Assembly (NCBI GenBank): GCA_024336345.1
Contig: JANFOG010000001.1
Location: 3,100,001 to 3,164,000, forward strand
Direction: 5' to 3'
Source: Mariannaea sp. PMI_226
Taxonomy: Eukaryota; Ascomycota; Sordariomycetes; Hypocreales; Nectriaceae
Length of the DNA stretch: 64,000 nt
A program made the translations under genes and the position numbers. Numbering within the stretch: the first letter of the stretch is position 1; each line of letters begins with the position of its first letter. The notes below the pieces were generated by a model. It did no database searches, had not been told where the DNA came from, and saw nothing but the letters and a program-made list of their open reading frames with translations. Below are positions 1 to 12,653 of the stretch, in pieces.

Positions 1-3000
1 AGCCTCGAAAGAACTCAAGGTGAACGAACCTCTTTCTAATAAATAAATGGGCCCTTTTTTTTTCTTGGTTTATTTTACAAGTACATGGCTCTTGTGAGCG
101 TATCATTCGCTTTTGCACAATTGAAGCAACACAACCAGAAACAGGATCTTTATCCATCCATTTCTCCATTCAGTGATGTATCACATCTTCTGGCTCGAAG
201 ATATGGCTCAGTAATCAGTCTAGACCTCGTTCTTATTGTGATATGTCGGATTCACTCGCAGGCACCTGCAGCATCTCATCAAAATCTCATCTTCCATCAG
301 CGTCTCACTCAACTCCATACCACCACGGTTACATCTGTGCAAAAAGGAAACAAAAGACTCCGGCAAGACCACCAATGTCCGGACTTATTGATCAAATCAT
401 TATCGCCAGAGTCTCCGTAGACGTACATGAAAAGTGACAGGTCTGCTTCACGGTCACAGCCGAGAGGGGGCGTGGACGTTGAAGTCTGATCCAGATACCT
501 GCATCCATAATTACGTCGAAGTAGAAAAAAAAGCAAATAGAATCATCAGGCATGAATTTGAAGAAAGCCCATGTGTCATGCCTGTTGTTTGATGATAGCA
601 TCTCCTCAGATCATCAAGCCCTAGCGAATGACATCCCGCAACGACCGCACATCCATGACGGTTTTACATTACGACGATATCGATCTTGCCCTTCCCATGC
701 GAAGCCATTCAGCCTTCGCTCCACTCAAAGCATGGCATCTAGTAATTAATCAATCTGCGCATGCTACACTGTAAGGTTGTGATCCATTCATGGGCCATTC
801 TATGCTACCCGGCATCCGATCTGTGACAATCAAAGGGACTTACAACACGAGTTGTCAGATATCAAGTTTGCCTCTTCTTTTCTTTTTGTTGTCCCTACAC
901 GCCTCTCTTGAAGATTGTGTTTAGATTACATTTTATATTATTCCTTGACGTGCCATGCCTTGCCATGCCACTCGCTTCGACTAGTCTGCCTCATCTCGAC
1001 ACACCTTACCACTCACCCAGGCCATGTCGAGTCAGTCACAGTGGTAGTCATTCACCATGCCAGCTGATCATACTCGGCAGTGACTGGCTCGGCAAATCTT
1101 CTTCATCCAAGGATTCCTGAAGCTTGCCCAAAACGAAACCAAAACCCGTGATGGAGAATGGTTGCATGTAAAAGGGACCGGCCCACCAGGGGAGGGGGAA
1201 CGGAAAAAAACTCGACATGTCACTTGCTGGGCTCGGGATACGGCGACGACGCCTCGTCTCCTGCACACCCCCAACCACCCCCAGATGGCTGAGAGAATGG
1301 AAGTCGTTAAAAAAGTAGCAAATAGCTGTACGTCTCGGGATCTGCATCAACACTATCCCCACTTAGACAGGCTGCAGTTGCAGTCAAGTCCCTTACTCGT
1401 TTTGAAGCAGGACTGGAAAGCCCAAGTCCCGGTGATGGTGGGGGCGACGACGATAATGCTCCGTGATCCGCCCAAAACCACGAAGGAGAAAGGCATTATT
1501 ACTAACTTGACGTTCATAATTACCAGACTGACCAAGTCAGGAAGTACTGTCCGCTATAGACTACCGTACTGAGTAACCTTTTTTTTACGTACATTAGTCT
1601 TGCAGCTGGATGCAGTCCTGCAGAATATCCTCAACGGCTACTAGTTACTTCCGGGTCATACCACTTCTCAGCCCTTCTTCTTTTCTTTTTCCTTTATTTT
1701 CGTCCATCTGCTTTCAACGCCTTCATCGACTTTTTTTTTTCCTTTTCTTTTTTTTTCCTTTTTTTATTCCCTCCTCAAACGTGGGCCGTTTTCGTTTTCC
1801 TTTCTTTTTCCTTCCAACTCTCTCCGGCCGTCCTGCCTGAGTCTTCCGCTTCCCGCCTTGCCTGACTCTCGTAGTGTTGTGGATGTGCGGAAATCGTTTC
1901 CTCCTCTTCCTCCTCCTCCTCCTCTCTCCCCCTTCCTTTATCCATTCGTCCATCCATTCGCCCATCTAATCTTTGCCATTCCACTCCCCTCGTGGCCTCT
2001 CAAACTTGTCTTCCACATTTCTCACGTCGAGCCCTGCAGCCTCCACGTTGTCGTTCGCTCCCGTCTTCCTCGTGCTCTCCACGTGTCGTTCACATCTCCA
2101 GATACGCACCCCAAGTCACTTGTTCGATTCTACTCCGATAGACTTTACAACCCCCTAATTTTTCTTTTCTTTTTCTTTTGGTCTTTTAGACCTTGCATCC
2201 GCAAAGTTGTCTTACAAGTCTGCAGATGAAGCATTGAGCTGTTCACATCACATCATGCGTGCAGGTGACTCGCTCAAAGTATTGATTCTCAACTAGAAAC
2301 TTGATGATCTTTACCAAGGCTAAGGTATCCCAGAGTGAGGCAAGTAAGTATAGATTTCACAATATCAATTTATCCAATGATCAATACTATGCGTTGCGTA
2401 TCGAGTCAATAATTCACACATGCATATCTGCTCCAATGCATCAAAAAAACGAAGTCGGTGAGATGATGTCAATCTTACAAACAGGTGCCGGTGTACATTT
2501 GGTTCGTCATCCACCCTTCCGACTTTGTGCATGGCATCTTAATCGAAATGAGCCATCGATATAGCGGACACAGCCAGGATATGATCCTCAATCTCTGACT
2601 GACAAGGCTACGAAGAAGCCAATTTGCCCCAATATTCATAGCCGAGGACGACGCGAGCTTCCTCCACCACTGCCCCATATCGTTCATGTTGGTGTTCTCT
2701 AACCCCCCGGGCTGGGACCTAAATTATCCACAAGGCCTCACGAATATGGTTTCTAGAACTACTAAAAGCGGCTCGTATGAAGAAGGCCAAGGAAATTGCA
2801 CATACTTTGCTCATAGTGCCGTAATTCCAGCCTGAATGTTTCCACGGAGCCGCGCCCGTTACCCGCCCACTGTGGTACGAGAGCTAACAGCCTCGCCGTG
2901 CAATCGTTCCACGTTGTCCGCCTTATGACATCAAGTAAATGCTAGTGTGGTTGTGATTATTGAAAATTCAGCACTGTAGTCATTACCGCGGCCCAAATGA

Positions 3001-3268
3001 ACCAGCCTTGCGTTACCGTAGTTTGAACGAATTCATTTCTCATTAGCTACCATTTCATCTGGTATCATGTACGCGCCAAGAATACTCGTGACATCCCAAT
3101 TTCTCCTTCGTATAATCTCAAAAGATGAGTCTTCCACGTTATTTTTTACTAATCTCTCGTGCAGAGAAGCTCATTGCGGGACGCGACCTCATAGACCCCA
3201 TCTTCTCGCTATTCTGCCCATTCTGCTTCCCAACCATAGAAAGATAGCCCGCTTAGATTGATGTGCCC
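1..3268. other. gene-poor stretch, no convincing coding region
   Basis: Short open frames on both strands lack recognisable domains, splice-linked continuations or protein-like composition. From about 1670 to 1960 the plus strand is strongly CT-rich, as in the leaders of real genes in this window, and a T-rich stretch ending in an AG at about 2189-2190 resembles an intron 3' end, yet no coding sequence follows. Positions 2300-3268 hold nothing I can support. Confidence 0.6.
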
Positions 3269-5216
3269 TTACCGGCCAACTCGAATAACTCCGGCAGCAA
3301 TCAGCTTCTGAACCTTGGAGCGGACCTGGGGGTTTCGCATGTGCTCCTGGAGGGCAGCAGGGTTGGTCTGAGCTTGTTGCAGAATTGACTGCATAACTGG
3401 ATCTTGCATGATGCTCATGATCTGGATGAAAAGAGATAAAGTCAGTAAAAAAAAACCATGCTTGTGAATCCACCCCGGTGGGTGCAAATAAACTTACCTC
3501 AGGGTCGTTCATCAAACGCTCCCGAGTCTGCTCCTCAGTTTCGTTGTCTCGCGCGGAGTACATGGCGGACAAAGCCTTCTGCTGCTGTTGCTCGATCTCA
3601 CGAGCATTGGCGCTCTTGTGGTGCTCCTGGTCGACCACATGGGCCTCGTCGCAAGCATCTACACACTCAGAGTACTTTCGCATGCCATGGTAGGCCTGAG
3701 CCTTGCGAAGGTAGGCACGGATAAACGTAGGATCATTCTTGATGGCCATGTTGCAGTCGTCCACAGCACTGGGGAACTCGAACAGCTTCATGAAAGCGGC
3801 AGCTCGGTTGCTGTAGCCACGAGGATCCTCGGGGGCTCGCTTGATCATCTCAGTGTATGCGGCGACAGCGCCAGGGTAGTCATTCTCCTTGAACTTCTTG
3901 TTGCCCTCCTCACGGGCTTCCTCGGCCTTGGCTGGGTCAATGTAGGCCTGGCGAGTAGCCTCAACCTTGGCACGCTCGGCAGCTCGGAGCTTGTTGAGGA
4001 CATCGGGGGTTCGATGCTCGGTCAGAGACTTGTTGTAGTTCTCAACGGCAAGGGCAAGATCACCCTTGCGCTCGTAGGCAGTACCGATACGGGCGTAGCT
4101 CTTGGCCATGAGCTTGAAATCGGCATAGATTTCACGGCCCTCTTCAATAGCCTTGGTGCATGACTCGATACACTTGTCGTAGTCTCCCTTCTCAAAATAG
4201 GCAGCACCCAGATTGTTCAGATAAGTGATATCCTTGAACAGCTCCCAGGCCTTGGAGTAGTGCGCAATAGCCTCGTCAAAGTTACGCTTCTTATAGTTTT
4301 CGGTTCCCAGAGCCTTTTCCTTGTCAGCCTCCTCTTTGGCCTTCTTCTTCTCCAGAGCCTCGTCATCAACCTCCTCTTCAGGTTCAGGCTGAGGCTCGGG
4401 TTTCTTTGTTTCGGGAGCGGGAGGAGCAGGAGCAGGAGCATCGGGCATTGGCGAGTCCTTGGGAGCGTTGGGATCGCTGTCACGAAGCTCCATGTCCACA
4501 CCCATCAATACACCCAAGACAGTAATCATTCGGGGGTCGGAGAAGAGCTCTGCTCCATTCTGGGGGTTTTGGCTCATGGCCTGCAGCTTGGACATAAATT
4601 CGGGGTCGGCGAGGAGCGAACTGGTCTTGGGGTTTGAGGCGAGCTTCGAGATCATGTTCGGGTCCTTGAACAGTTGGCCAAGGCTGCCCATAGGGTCGGC
4701 ACCACCGGCACCAGCTGAAAATTCGTCAATAACAATGCACTTTCAGACTTTGACGTCACGTCGATGGTCACTAACCTCCAGCCTCAGCCTCCATGGCCTT
4801 CTGGACTGAAGCAAGGCCGTTCTTGAGCTGAGCATTATTGGGATCAAGCTTCAGGCCGTCCTCATAGGCATCGTTGGCAGCAAGAAGGTCACCCTTTCCA
4901 TGTAGGGCAGCACCTTTTCGGCCCCAGCCCTTGGCCCAGTCTGGCCTAATAGTGGTGGTCTGCTCGGCATCCTTCAGTGCGTTATCCCAGTCCTTCTTAG
5001 ATGCGTAGGCAGCAGATCGGTTGCTGAAGAGAATATGGTTTTCGGGTTGGAGGGCAATAGCTTGCGTGAACTTGTCGCTGTGACAAAGTTAGCTCATGCT
5101 ACGTTTCGGGGAACGCGGGGATGGTTGGTGCATGTCTGGACATACATAGCCTCGTCGAAGTTCTTGTCGGCAATGGCCTTGTTGCCCAGAGCCTTGAGCT
5201 CGTCCGCAGAAGCCAT
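3269..5216 (-). CDS. sti1: Hsp70/Hsp90 organizing co-chaperone Sti1 (HOP), TPR protein
   Basis: Cytosolic adaptor that binds the C-terminal tails of Hsp70 and Hsp90 through TPR domains and passes clients from one to the other. Four exons on the minus strand: 5216-5146, 5077-4776, 4714-3498 and 3421-3269; phases agree and give 580 residues, the usual size for fungal Sti1. It opens MASADELKALGNKAIADKNF, the first TPR helix. The order is TPR1 (about 1-115), a DP1 domain rich in DPxM-type turns (about 130-195), a charged Lys/Glu linker, TPR2A and TPR2B (about 245-500) and a DP2 domain ending KLIAAGVIRVGR. The start is the first ATG and has a purine at -3. A heat-shock-element-like site lies about 320 bp upstream. 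Identity is very secure; the last exon boundary is slightly less so. Confidence 0.96.
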
Positions 5217-7646
5217 GGTGTGTGTTTGTTATATTATGGATTGTGTTCACAGAGATTAGAGCGACCCGGCTTGAGTCTTTTTGCGAATGAAGAGGTATCG
5301 ATATAGTTGTCCAACGACCAGCCAGCGAGTGTCTCCTGACTTTCAGGTGAATTCTTCCGAGAAGATGTCGCGGTTGGTTGTCACCATAGGCCATTGTTTG
5401 GTGGGGTTAATAAGGGCCAGAGCTGTGTTCTAGCTCATTCGATGGTCGACCCCGCAGCAGTCCGTTTATTGGCTGAACTGGGTCCATGCGCTACCCCGCC
5501 AAACGAGGCTGATTCTCTCAGGATTTACAGTGAAGCTTCTAGAGCTTGATCGAGCTGGACAGGAAGGGGGTTGTTTCGAATCATTCAATACTTAAGAGTT
5601 TGAGAGAAGATGAAGTCCTCGTTCGCTAAGCGGAAGAAGAGTTATTGACCGAATTCTATATTTTTTCCCCCTTCAATTGTTTTTTCTTGCAAGTATTCTC
5701 GGGCTACTCTCAGCTGAATGCTTGGCTATAGACGCAGCATGTAGGTTAGGCTTCGCATACGTCCCTAGTACTCATCCCCACTATGAACCTTGCCCTCTTT
5801 GGTATATCAGGATTTATTTTCCAGGAGCCTGTACTTAGACGAGAATGAAGAGTTAAGAGGGCTTGATGCTAGAATCTTTGCAAGTTGCTTTCTTGCGTCA
5901 AGGGTAATTCGATCTTCTAAGCGAAGTGCCACTAAGGGAAAAACTTCATGGTCGAGAAGCTTTTTTTGCCCAATTCATAAATGTCTGTGACATCGATGAT
6001 GAACTCACTTGAACAGAAGCTAGAACTGAGTGAAGCGAAGGTAAGGGAGTAAGTGGAGTTTCGATGGGAGTCGAAATGCTCCATAGGGGTACTCTTTTTT
6101 GTCCCGAATCAAATTAGGATGTCATTCCTATCAAAATTTAGGTAGCTGTTTTGATGACATGAATGAATTGCTCTCCTAGGCGGGACATTATGATGCTTGC
6201 TGGTAGGAACCACAATAGTCGCACTCTCGAAAACAGACGTCGAGGTTATAAGGAGTCAACTAACCAATAGACCTACAAGCCTGCTAGACAGCCTTTCTCT
6301 TGCCTAGATATGAAGTATATGATGGGAACAGACATACCTGAAGTCTGGATACACTAAGCAACCTATACAACCATTCATATGGCAAAGATTAGATCCCAAG
6401 GGTCAGAAGAAACTCTTAATTACTTAAGAGATTACAAGGGAACTACAGGTTCTTCCTCATGAGGAGGGTTACTTGATGAGCTCATTTGTAAAAGCAAGGG
6501 CGAAAGTAGTATAGAGTTGCATTTAGGACGAGACTGGCAGTGCCATGAACAGTAAAAGAGAAGAGAAATGGAGTAGTAAGAATGCTAACAAAAAGCATTA
6601 TTGACAGTTGAATGTGCCAAGGTGCGAGACATATGAGCAGTGGTTGTAGTTTGGAGCGAAGAAAGGACCCCAGTCTCAACAGAGGGGGTGCATTGGGGGT
6701 GCACGCTATCTTCAACCATATTCCTAACGCCAGACGACTTAGGGTATGTACTCGATCTGCTTAGTTACCTGGATACAGCACCGGATGTTGCAAGGCTCAG
6801 TGGATGAGCCTGTGGAGCTGCTTAAGTATATCCCTCCCAGTGATTCCGTCGCCGCCTATGAATACCAGATTGATGTGAAACTGAGAAGGTATCGGACCCA
6901 AGAAGGTTTTGGGTTGGTTGTCAAGTTTACCTTCAGTTGATCTGCGGAGTATACGTTGTCGAGGATATTATTAGATCAGATCTGTCTTGCATCGAATCAA
7001 AACATGACATCGACTGAAAACAGGGACCTTGATGAGACACCCTGGTCCAGTCGTCCCCCCTTCAGTAAAAGAGTGCGCTAGAAACTGCCTTTTGGGGGTC
7101 GCCAGGCGGACCGGACACCGTGGTTAGTTCGTCCCTGGTGCTGCAATCTGCATGCGCCAGAATCAATTAGAGATCGCCGTGCGATGGCCGGCCTTGGTGA
7201 GGATTAAGGTTGGATAATTGATTCATGTCCCATTTATACCGCCCATATTTTATCAGCCAATGTGAAGCCTTTTTCTGCATTTCTTCCCACACACATATTT
7301 GCCGGTTATTCCCTTTCTCCATAGCCACTATATTACATATTGATAAAACATACCTCGGAAAGTAAGAGTGTAGGGTGTCTTGTCTTGTCTCCTACATGTT
7401 CCGCTGGAGAGAGAAGCCCGGCCAAGACTCAGCCCCCGGCATCTTCCGAGGTTTATGCGCCGGTCCTGCATTCTTCCCACCAGAAGCTCAAACACAACAG
7501 CCAAGGAGTGACGCAACTACCAACTCTCCCATTCTAGTGACAACCCTACAACCCTTTTGCTTCTGGTGCATGGAAATCGTGTCCTCCAGTTCCGTTATGA
7601 CAACTCCCACAACGCGGTCAAGATAGACGTTTGGTCTTCAATAAGT
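5217..7646. other. divergent intergenic region between sti1 and the ZIP gene
   Basis: Holds the promoters of two divergent genes (sti1 to the left, ZIP transporter to the right). About 5600-6960 lacks long open frames and looks richer in A+T than the flanking genes. No repeat ends, transposase motifs or RNA genes were recognised. Confidence 0.5.
5532..5544 (-). promoter_or_regulatory. candidate heat-shock element upstream of sti1
   Basis: GAAGCTTCTAGAG fits three alternating units of the nGAAnnTTCnnGAAn element, with one mismatch in the third unit. It lies 316-328 bp upstream of the Sti1 start codon. Sti1 is a classical Hsf1 target in yeast, so a site here makes sense, but a single 13-base match is weak evidence. 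Confidence 0.4.
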
Positions 7647-9140
7647 ATGAGTTCTCTGAACCAGATACCTAGAGGTACGCGCCACTTTCCATTTCCTGCA
7701 GCCATTTCCCGGTTCCCCCCCTTGCTAACCCATGTCGCCTGCGACAGGAGACTCGTGGGCATCCATACCCACGAATCTACTCCTCGCCGAACTTCAACGA
7801 CGAAAGGAAGATGGCGAAAAGCCCACCTGTGGGAACAGGACGAAAGGATACTACGATACGACCGCCCATGTGTTCGCACTCATTCTCATCCTGGCTGTCA
7901 GCACGCTGGGTAAGTATCTTGACTCTTCCAACGCGATTGCGCCCCCAAACCAGCCCACAGACATTTGATTCTGACAATGACCATGACACAAGCCTGTGGA
8001 TTCCCGTTGATCTCTCGTCGCACTACGACCGGTCGCCGACAAAAGTCAATCATTTTTTACTGCCAGCATGTCGGCACAGGCGTGCTTCTGGCTACTGCCT
8101 TCGTCCATCTCCTCCCGACCGCATTCGAGTCCATGACCGATCCATGCCTACCGTCCTTTTTTAGCGAAAGCTACACCCCTTTGCCTGGGCTTGTTGCCAT
8201 GATCTCTGCCATCCTTGTTGTTGGTGTGGAATCGTACCTGACAGCTCGCGGTGCCGGACACTCTCATTCGCACAATCACAATTTCTGGGACGAGAACGAC
8301 GAGTCAGATAGTGACGCCACCTTACAAGAGACTACAGGGCTTGCGCAAAGTAGGGCTGGTGCAAGACCACCGGATATTTACCTACATGATATTGAATCGA
8401 CTGAGGGGCTGGTTGCTGGCATATCGCCTCTTCCAGAATCTTCACCTGCAGCTACCGGGGCGCCCAAGCATAACGAGGATTTTCATGACGGAGACTCGGA
8501 CCTTGATCTCGATATGGCAGAACTCGAACCAATGTCTTCACAAGGTGTGCACCGTCGGAGCGGGGCGTATTCTTCACTCAAGCCTGATGATGTCCCCCAA
8601 ACTCCCATGGCTCCAACCTCTCCAGGGGTACCTAAAACTCCCGAAGAGAACCAGCGACTGCTTCTGCAGTGCGTGATGCTCGAAGCAGGTATTCTTTTCC
8701 ACAGCGTCTTCATCGGAATGGCTATTTCTGTAGCAACTGGCCCGGCATTTGTTGTTTTCCTGGTGGCCATCAGCTTCCACCAAGCCTTTGAGGGTCTTGC
8801 TCTTGGTAGCCGGATAGCCGCCATCCAGTTTCCTCGTAAATCGATTCGCCCATGGCTAATGGTTTTGGCATACGGAATGACGACTCCCTTGGGACAGGCG
8901 ATTGGACTGGCCATGCATAATATGTATGACCCACAGAGCATGGGCGGACTGTTGGTGGTTGGTTTCATGAACGCTATCTCCTCTGGCCTGCTGCTTTATG
9001 CTGGGTTGGTTCAGCTTCTAGCCGAAGACTTCCTGACAGAGAAGAGCTACAAGGTGCTTAAGGGCACGAGAAGACTAAAAGCATTTATGAGTGTTGTTGC
9101 GGGCGCGATACTAATGGCTTTGGTTGGCGCGTTTGCTTAA
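7647..9140 (+). CDS. ZIP family zinc/iron transporter
   Basis: Plasma-membrane or organelle metal importer of the ZIP family (Zn2+ or Fe2+). Three exons, 7647-7674, 7748-7909 and 7993-9140, give 445 residues. After a short N-terminus comes TM1 (around HVFALILILAVSTLACGFPL), then TM2 with CQHVGTGVLLATAFVHLLP, TM3, a long acidic and Ser/Pro-rich cytosolic loop carrying a His cluster (HSHSHNHN) that probably binds metal, and the hallmark TM4 signature FHQAFEGLALGSRI with the metal-binding His and Glu. TM5-TM8 follow. Splicing at the second junction rebuilds the conserved STLACGFPL. The start is the first ATG with phase-compatible splicing; exon 1 encodes only nine complete codons, so a different start remains possible. 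Metal specificity cannot be read from sequence. Confidence 0.93.
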
Positions 9141-10011
9141 AAAACTTTTTACAGTGTTGTAGACAATTATACGCGGGATGATGACGTTCCTCACTTGATT
9201 GGGCTGATTGGATGGCGTTAAGTAGGAAAAAAACACACAATCCGGATTCTGGGTATCGGATTGCAGAACAGAATAAATGTCAACTATGTTGCCGTATCTT
9301 TTAATATATGGCACAGATGAAGCATGTTTGGCCTGTCTTGTGAGAGCGATGATTTGAGAAACTGATTCCTCTTGGTGGCTATGATGATTGTTATCATCAA
9401 TTCTCAACAAAAATAGAGTATTCGTGGAAAGCATTCAAATTCAATACGCACCAAAAAGATTTCCGTCTACATGCCACCGAAAATCCGAAGGCATTCGGAA
9501 GGCCGGAATGATTTAGCTCCCGTTTCTTCGGCCTCAACCCTGGTGAGCTCGCAAAAGACTCCGGGGTCCGGGTACCAATCACCAGCGTCCGTTTAATCAG
9601 CTTCTGGGGGGACTCCCTTGCAACTTAGACTGACACCATCCCACATTTGCGAAGCCGTTCAATAAGCTGCCTGGAGCTAAACCCGGGACAGTCGAGTTGC
9701 ATGATGGAGCTTGTGTGAGCTGCAAATCGAACCACTCTTCGCAATGGCCCATGTGGACTGATTTGATCGGCTAGGTCTGGATTACATAGGTGTGCATGTG
9801 TATATAGATAGCTACGTGTGTGTGCACGGTGTGCAATTCTCCATGTACATTTGCAGATGCTGTTTCAATATCCATCCTTGTGAGCGCGGGTGAATGTCTC
9901 AGTGTGTACCCCTCTTTGCTTGCTTGGTTGGGTATATATCTAGAGACGCATTTCCTTGGAGACATTTCTTTCTCTTCTCTCCTCTTCTCTCTTTCTATAT
10001 TTCTGGGTGCC
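9141..10011. other. intergenic region with CT-rich leader of the hemerythrin gene
   Basis: Follows the ZIP stop codon. The end (about 9965-10005) is a run of TCTTCTCTCC-type sequence immediately before the next start codon, typical of fungal core promoters or leaders. Nothing else was recognised. Confidence 0.55.
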
Positions 10012-11071
10012 ATGTCCCTTGCCCGCATCGTCCTTTTCTTCTCCATCCAAGCCATACTTGCAGCCTTGTTCCTGAACAATTCACCCTACCTAATGACGTC
10101 GACAGCGCCAACCAGCCAGTGGGCTGACGGGCCCATGAAGCTCGTCGTGACGCCTCAATATGAAACTAAGAAGGTAAGAGCTTGGAAATATTTTGCGTAT
10201 GCGTGGCAGATAGTTCCTCTCGTGGAATATAAATCTATCTAAGCACTGTTTGATAACTGACGTCATCTTCTTTCTTTGCAGACGGATCTCTTCACTGTTG
10301 GAGCAACTCATATGTGCCTTTTACACAATGCCATTATTCGTGGCTTCAATAGCATCTACCTGCAGGCCCCGCACGTCAAGGATGCGGACAAGGCCGCCTT
10401 TATCGGGTATGCGCAAACCTGGTTTCGGTTCGTTAAGTCGCACCATGATGATGAAGAAGAAAATCTGTTCCCCAAGGTTAAGGAGCTTCTTGGGGATGAG
10501 GCCGTTTGGAACAAGACCCACGAGGAGCATGGTAAGCCATTTCCGAAACCCCCTATCTAAGGCTGCATGAACCGACGGGCAGTAAGCTGATTCAATGCTT
10601 TTTTCAGAATCTTTCCTTGCTGGGCTCGCCGAGTTCAATACGTATCTAGACACGCTCGACTCGCCCACCGCGATGGACCCTGCGAAAATGATCAGTCTCA
10701 TGGACTCCTTCAAAGACAATTTCGAGAACCACTTCCACAGCGAAATTCATACCATCGCTGCTCTTGCTGACCACGCCAAGGCACCGGCAGTCGACTCACC
10801 CGAGGCCGCCGTTGCGGGCGAAACGTTCAAGACTTGGGGCAAGAAGACGGTGACCAAGGCCGGTATGCTCGATGTGGTACCATTCTTCATGCTGAACCTT
10901 GACCGTACCTCTGAAGAAGGCATGTGGGCTAACTGGCCTCCCATGCCCGCTCCTGTGGCTTGGGGGTTGACCAATATTGCTGGAGCTTGGTATGGCTCAT
11001 GGTGGAAGTTTTCAAGCTGTGATGCACAGGGACAGCCTCAGGAACTGTATGCTTTACGTGGCTCAAACTAA
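10012..11071 (+). CDS. hemerythrin/HHE-domain protein
   Basis: Predicted di-iron-binding four-helix protein of the hemerythrin HHE cation-binding family; cellular role in fungi unclear. Three exons, 10012-10173, 10282-10531 and 10608-11071, give 291 residues. The HHE ligand pattern is visible: HMCLLHNAIIRG, then FVKSHHDDEEENLFP, then HEEHGESF, and NHFHSEIHTIAAL. The C-terminal part is Trp-rich (MWANWPPMPAPVAWGL). The first ATG has a good context (GCC before it) and adds about 27 residues including a hydrophobic stretch (ARIVLFFSIQAILAALFL) that could be a signal or anchor; a start at 10093 would give a soluble form that begins close to the conserved ADGPMKL motif. Which start is used is undecided. 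Confidence 0.85.
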
Positions 11072-12653
11072 AGCAATCGGCTACGTTTTTGTACAGCAGC
11101 CTGGATATAGTGATTTGCAATTAACGACGGTCACGCACAGGCTATACGTCTGTGAATCTGCAAGAGCACATAACGCATCCCAACTCACCGTGCCTGTACT
11201 CTTTGGCGAGCAAATTTAGGTAGTCTGTGCTTTGCAATCAAATTTATAACAGCAAGTGAGGGCTTACGCTAATCTAGGGGATGAGATTGAGTCGCGAACA
11301 ATATGGCAATATGCGAACAACGTGGTTATTCATACAAAGGATAAGAACACTATTAGAATAGCTAGAGGAGGAGGAATTATGTCACGACGGCTCAGCTCTT
11401 CTTATCTTACCAATGTAAAGTCACTTTCTAAGGATTATGAAGAATTGATCAAGAGGGTTTCTCTCCATTCCGAAATGGTGCATAAAACCCACCGAATTGC
11501 CTCCCATCAACTTCCAGTATTCACTACACTAGTTTACCAAGACAATTCCGATGGAAGTTCCCTTGATGCCCCAAGCCTTTTTTTTTATTAAATTTTTTTT
11601 TTTTAGAAGTTGATATACTAGATGAAATAGTCAAAGTGTGCCTGAGTAGCACGTATTTGGGATTTGCTAGTGACATGGTATCAAGTAACATTCTCAGGAA
11701 TAGCAACAATAACAGAGCCAGATGAGAATCAAGTATTGCCGCTGCAGAGATTTCGTCTTATTATAATATCTCATGCTGATCCTCTTGCAATTTAAGAATA
11801 GCAGTTTACCACACTCTTTTGATGTCGGTGACTTATTTCCTCAATCAATTGACTCACGCCATGGCAACTATTTGAAGCTCAAGACCCCCCCATCCCATAG
11901 CTTTTTCCATAGACCATATAGCTCACATCCCTGAATTGAAATTCCAAAATCCTACACAAGACAATCGATTGTTGACCATGGGAGCTTGTCTCGGCGTGCC
12001 CATGCAGTTATGGGTTATGAGGCCGGGGAAAGGCGAGCGGCCGAAGTGGGTACGGTACAGGCAGAGGCCTGGTAGAGAGCGTCCTAAGAAGAAGAGTGAA
12101 AGGAAGAAGGGGAGGAAGAAAGATAAAAGAAAGAAGAAGAAGAGAAAGAAGGGGAAAAGAGGAAGGGGAAAGGGGAAAAAAAGCGAGAGGAGGGAGGAAA
12201 GTGTGATAGAAGAAAGTCAAGATCCCGGCACACCTCGAGGCCCCAGCACGCCCCAAGACGCAGTCGGCGAGTCAAGTTGAACAAGGAGAAGTCACATATG
12301 CAAAGAGGAGAAATCCCGAGCGAGCCAAATACATCGTGAGAAGATGGTGGGGAACAATTGACCTTGTGAATAAGAATGTTGCGTGCTACAGGCGAATACC
12401 TCGTCCACGCCTATTCTGTGTGTGGGTTTTGTTTTGACCACGACTAGTGTAAGTAAGTGAGGTCACCTGCATAATTGTATCAGTGAAGCTGAATAGGTGC
12501 AGACGCTATGGCTTGTGAGCGGAGCGGTGATGCACCCACGCATATACCCCGCGCGTAAAATATATATTTGTACGTTGATGGGTGCCTATTATGTGACCAT
12601 TCTTTTGTGTAAACCTACTCACTTTTATTATTGTTTTTAGCATACTCGCAAAC
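11072..12653. other. intergenic region with A/T-rich part and polypurine tract
   Basis: About 11220-11830 is visibly A+T-rich; it contains one 111-codon open frame (11256-11591) with no recognisable domain. Positions 12086-12201 are a nearly pure purine tract. No supported gene. Confidence 0.5.
12086..12201. repeat. 116-nt polypurine (plus strand) low-complexity tract
   Basis: Runs of AAG, GAA and GGGGAAAA units with only three pyrimidines in 116 bases. The overlapping Lys/Arg-rich reading frame (11936-12280) is a by-product of the composition and is not called as a gene. Confidence 0.85.

Noticed and set aside
3588..4637. Long plus-strand frames across the sti1 gene
   Set aside because: They are antisense shadows of the GC-rich sti1 coding sequence; only the minus-strand frame has domains and consistent splicing.
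7732..7968. Separate 78-codon gene before the ZIP gene
   Set aside because: It is exon 2 of the ZIP gene read into its intron; splicing joins it in phase to both neighbours.
11936..12280. Lys/Arg-rich 114-codon frame
   Set aside because: It is the direct translation of the polypurine tract and lacks any other coding sign.
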